From Poseidonibacter parvus (GTDB lineage: Bacteria > Campylobacterota > Campylobacteria > Campylobacterales > Arcobacteraceae), in the NCBI RefSeq assembly GCF_001956695.1, contig NZ_CP019070.1, forward strand, positions 2,356,001-2,420,000: 64,000 bases of DNA. Direction: 5' to 3'. The translations under genes and the position numbers were made by a program. The notes under the pieces were generated by a model, which saw nothing but the letters and a program-made list of their open reading frames with translations, was not told the origin of the DNA and searched no databases. Of the stretch, positions 62,284-64,000 are shown one piece after another; position 1 is the stretch's first letter; every line of letters starts with the position of its first letter.

Positions 62284-63375
62284 TTACTCCCTATGATCTT
62301 TTATTATGGCATTTATCATAGATAAAATCCCATATAGTAGTGATAATACAAGTATCACAGTTACAAGCTCTCGAAATCTTTTCGGTTCACTATAGCTTTG
62401 TGCAAAGTTTGGATTTACTAGTACTTGTAGTGTTTTATTCTCTTTATTTACATCTATTTTTGCACTTTGTAGTTGAAGAAGGGCTTGCTTATAAAGTTCA
62501 GTATTTAAGTCTACTTCTGCTTTGATTTTTTCAAATTCGAAGATAGTTTTATTTAGTGTTGTTTTACTTCCTCTACCTGATTGTTCTTTTTTGATTTGAT
62601 TTATTGAATTTTTGATTTGTGATATTTCTCTTTTTAAATCAATTATTTCAAAAGAACTGTTTGTAAGATACTTTGATAGCTTTTGTAGTTTTGCTGTGTT
62701 TTCTACTAGTCTTCCTTTTAGTTCAGAAAGAATTGTTGTATTTGTACTAGCTTGGCTATTTGGATCAAGCGTATTTTGAGTATCTTGGTATTTCGCAAGA
62801 TTTTTAATAGACTTTTCTAATACTTCTTTTTGCTTACTTGTTTCTTCTTCTATAAAGTAGAGTTGTTTTGAAGCAGTTTGTTTATTGTATTCGTTTAGTT
62901 TGTATTCTGCTTCTTTTATCAAAAAGTTCACAATCTCTTGTGCTTTTTTTGCATCTACATGCAAAAAAGATATAGTAGTGATATTTGATGTTTCATCATA
63001 TATGATTCCTAGATGCTTATTGTATAGTTCTACATACTCTTCATAAGAGTTGAAGCTATACATTTTTTGTAAAAAATCTAAATCAAAACTACTGTAATAT
63101 GTATTTAAATCAAATTGTTTATTAAGCTTGTCATAAACTTCATATGATTTTAAATACTCTTCTAAAATCATAGTATCTTGAGTACTGTTATTTGACTGTC
63201 CACTTACAAATCCTAATAAACTTGATGTTGTAGATATATCATCTAAGTTTTTTATAGTAATTACTGCACTTGATTGGAAGAAACTTGTCTTTATAAGTCC
63301 TACGTAAACTATACTAAGCACTAAAAGTACTATAAAAACTATTTTAAACTTCACTCTTTTTACTTTTGATAACAA
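62284..63375 (-). CDS. kpsE: Capsule export inner-membrane protein KpsE
   Basis: KpsE is a polysaccharide co-polymerase-like inner-membrane adaptor that links KpsMT to KpsD. The 363-residue protein has transmembrane segments at about 10-28 and 335-355 and a long periplasmic coiled-coil-rich region between them (EEETSKQKEVLEKSIKNLAKYQ...). PNFAQSYSEPKRFRELVTVI, before the second segment, is typical. The TTG at 63373-63375 is chosen because AGGAGG lies 7 bases upstream inside kpsT. The genes overlap by 16 bases. Confidence 0.92.
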   Translation of the reverse strand: MLSKVKRVKFKIVFIVLLVLSIVYVGLIKTSFFQSSAVITIKNLDDISTTSSLLGFVSGQSNNSTQDTMILEEYLKSYEVYDKLNKQFDLNTYYSSFDLDFLQKMYSFNSYEEYVELYNKHLGIIYDETSNITTISFLHVDAKKAQEIVNFLIKEAEYKLNEYNKQTASKQLYFIEEETSKQKEVLEKSIKNLAKYQDTQNTLDPNSQASTNTTILSELKGRLVENTAKLQKLSKYLTNSSFEIIDLKREISQIKNSINQIKKEQSGRGSKTTLNKTIFEFEKIKAEVDLNTELYKQALLQLQSAKIDVNKENKTLQVLVNPNFAQSYSEPKRFRELVTVILVLSLLYGILSMINAIIKDHRE

Positions 63376-64000
63376 TCTATTGCCTCCTGAACATCTTCAA
63401 AATATTGTATTTTACCACTATCTAGATAAATACCTACATCACAAACTTCTTTTAATATAGGCATTTGATGGCTAACTATAATTGCATTAGACTTTTTAAT
63501 TTTTTCCATAAGTCTATCTTTTGCCTTATTCCTAAACTTTGGATCACCTACGGCAAGAACTTCATCTATAAGCATATAATCAAAATCAAAGAAAAGACTC
63601 ATTCCAAAACTTAATTTTGATCTCATACCGCTAGAATAAGTCTTTAAAGGCATATCAAAATAAACACCTAATCCACTGAATTCATTTACATATTCTATTG
63701 CTTCTTTCATATGATTATCATCTTTACCATATATTCTACATACAAACTTTACATTTTGACGTCCTGTCATGCTTGCTTGAAATCCACTAGAAAGTCCCAT
63801 AGGCCATGAAAATCTTTTTTTACTTCTAATTGTGCCTTTATTTGGAAAATCAATTCCTCCTAACATTCGAAGAAGTGTCGATTTTCCAGCGCCATTTGAA
63901 CCAAGGATTGCTATACTTTTATCTGATGGTATTGTAAAAGTAACATCATCTAGAATATAGTTTTTACCTATATTTGTTTCATAATACTTTGTGGCATTTA
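63360..64000 (-). CDS. kpsT: Capsule export ABC ATPase KpsT (5' end outside the window)
   Basis: The frame runs from the stop at 63360 to the window edge, and only about five N-terminal residues seem to be missing (visible start NATKYYETNIGKNYILDDVTF). Walker A is GSNGAGKST. The signature region reads KTYSSGMRSKLSFG, Walker B is YMLIDEVLAVGD, and the switch His lies in IIVSHQ. This set, including the EVLAVGD form, is typical of polysaccharide-export ATPases. It energises KpsM, whose gene should lie just beyond base 64000. An internal ATG at 63864-63866 is not the start, because it falls after Walker A. Confidence 0.95.
   Translation of the reverse strand, partial: NATKYYETNIGKNYILDDVTFTIPSDKSIAILGSNGAGKSTLLRMLGGIDFPNKGTIRSKKRFSWPMGLSSGFQASMTGRQNVKFVCRIYGKDDNHMKEAIEYVNEFSGLGVYFDMPLKTYSSGMRSKLSFGMSLFFDFDYMLIDEVLAVGDPKFRNKAKDRLMEKIKKSNAIIVSHQMPILKEVCDVGIYLDSGKIQYFEDVQEAIDCYQK

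Noticed and set aside
63360-63866. A short 168-residue ATPase starting at the ATG at 63866
   Set aside because: The frame continues upstream to the window edge and includes Walker A, so that ATG is internal to kpsT.

Overview
The window is a low-G+C chromosome segment from a member of the Campylobacterota (Epsilonproteobacteria), most likely the Arcobacter group. I base this on the 16S rRNA sequence, on an information-processing operon ordered tuf-rpmG-tRNA-Trp-secE-nusG-rplK-rplA-rplJ-rplL-rpoB-rpoC, on a futalosine-pathway MqnA, and on a capsule locus that resembles the Campylobacter jejuni kps region. Coding is dense: genes are often separated by only a few bases or overlap by 1 to 36 bases.

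Region 1 (1-11.7 kb, minus strand) is the transcription and translation super-operon, preceded by a tRNA Phe-Thr-Tyr-Gly cluster. It carries several RNA elements: an L10-type leader before rplJ, a perfect 22-bp hairpin between nusG and rplK, paired hairpins between rplL and rpoB, and a promoter before secE. That promoter's -10 and discriminator are identical to those of the rRNA promoter at 34.5 kb.

Region 2 (11.7-28.7 kb) holds cell-wall and housekeeping genes: murD, mraY, gpmI, an orphan ABC ATPase, a class A PBP, glnA, a PHP-family phosphatase, a REC-REC-GGDEF regulator with no canonical start codon, moaE, moaD, mqnA, uppP, murG, ftsW, ftsI and a cyclophilin. Region 3 (28.8-34.6 kb) is a complete rRNA operon on the minus strand (16S-tRNA-Ile-tRNA-Ala-23S-5S), with a consensus promoter, a boxA and a strong terminator.

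Region 4 (34.6-40 kb) has a pseudopilin, a membrane glycosyltransferase-like protein, a pabA/trpG-type amidotransferase, and a plus-strand operon made of a membrane lipase-like protein, a cytochrome P450 and a small membrane protein. Region 5 (40-64 kb, minus strand) is an ABC-transporter-dependent (KpsT/E/D) capsule locus that ends with kpsC-like and kpsS-like genes. Between them lie dTDP-rhamnose genes (rmlABCD, interrupted by a KilA-N gene), an aldolase/unknown/cytidylyltransferase fusion with a HAD phosphatase, several glycosyltransferases, and a methyltransferase fused to a long coiled coil.

The most striking candidate for a new system lies in region 5. The methyltransferase coiled coil is built from three nearly identical 210-bp repeats, each coding exactly ten heptads, which resembles the WbdD chain-terminating molecular ruler of E. 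coli O9a. A short repeat of the FDxxYYLxxYxD...H...G..E.R type is shared by this methyltransferase, the large tandem glycosyltransferase and an unidentified 554-residue protein, and may be a common assembly module. KpsC is split into two genes, with its N-terminal half fused to a GT2 domain. These functional links are inferences from sequence.
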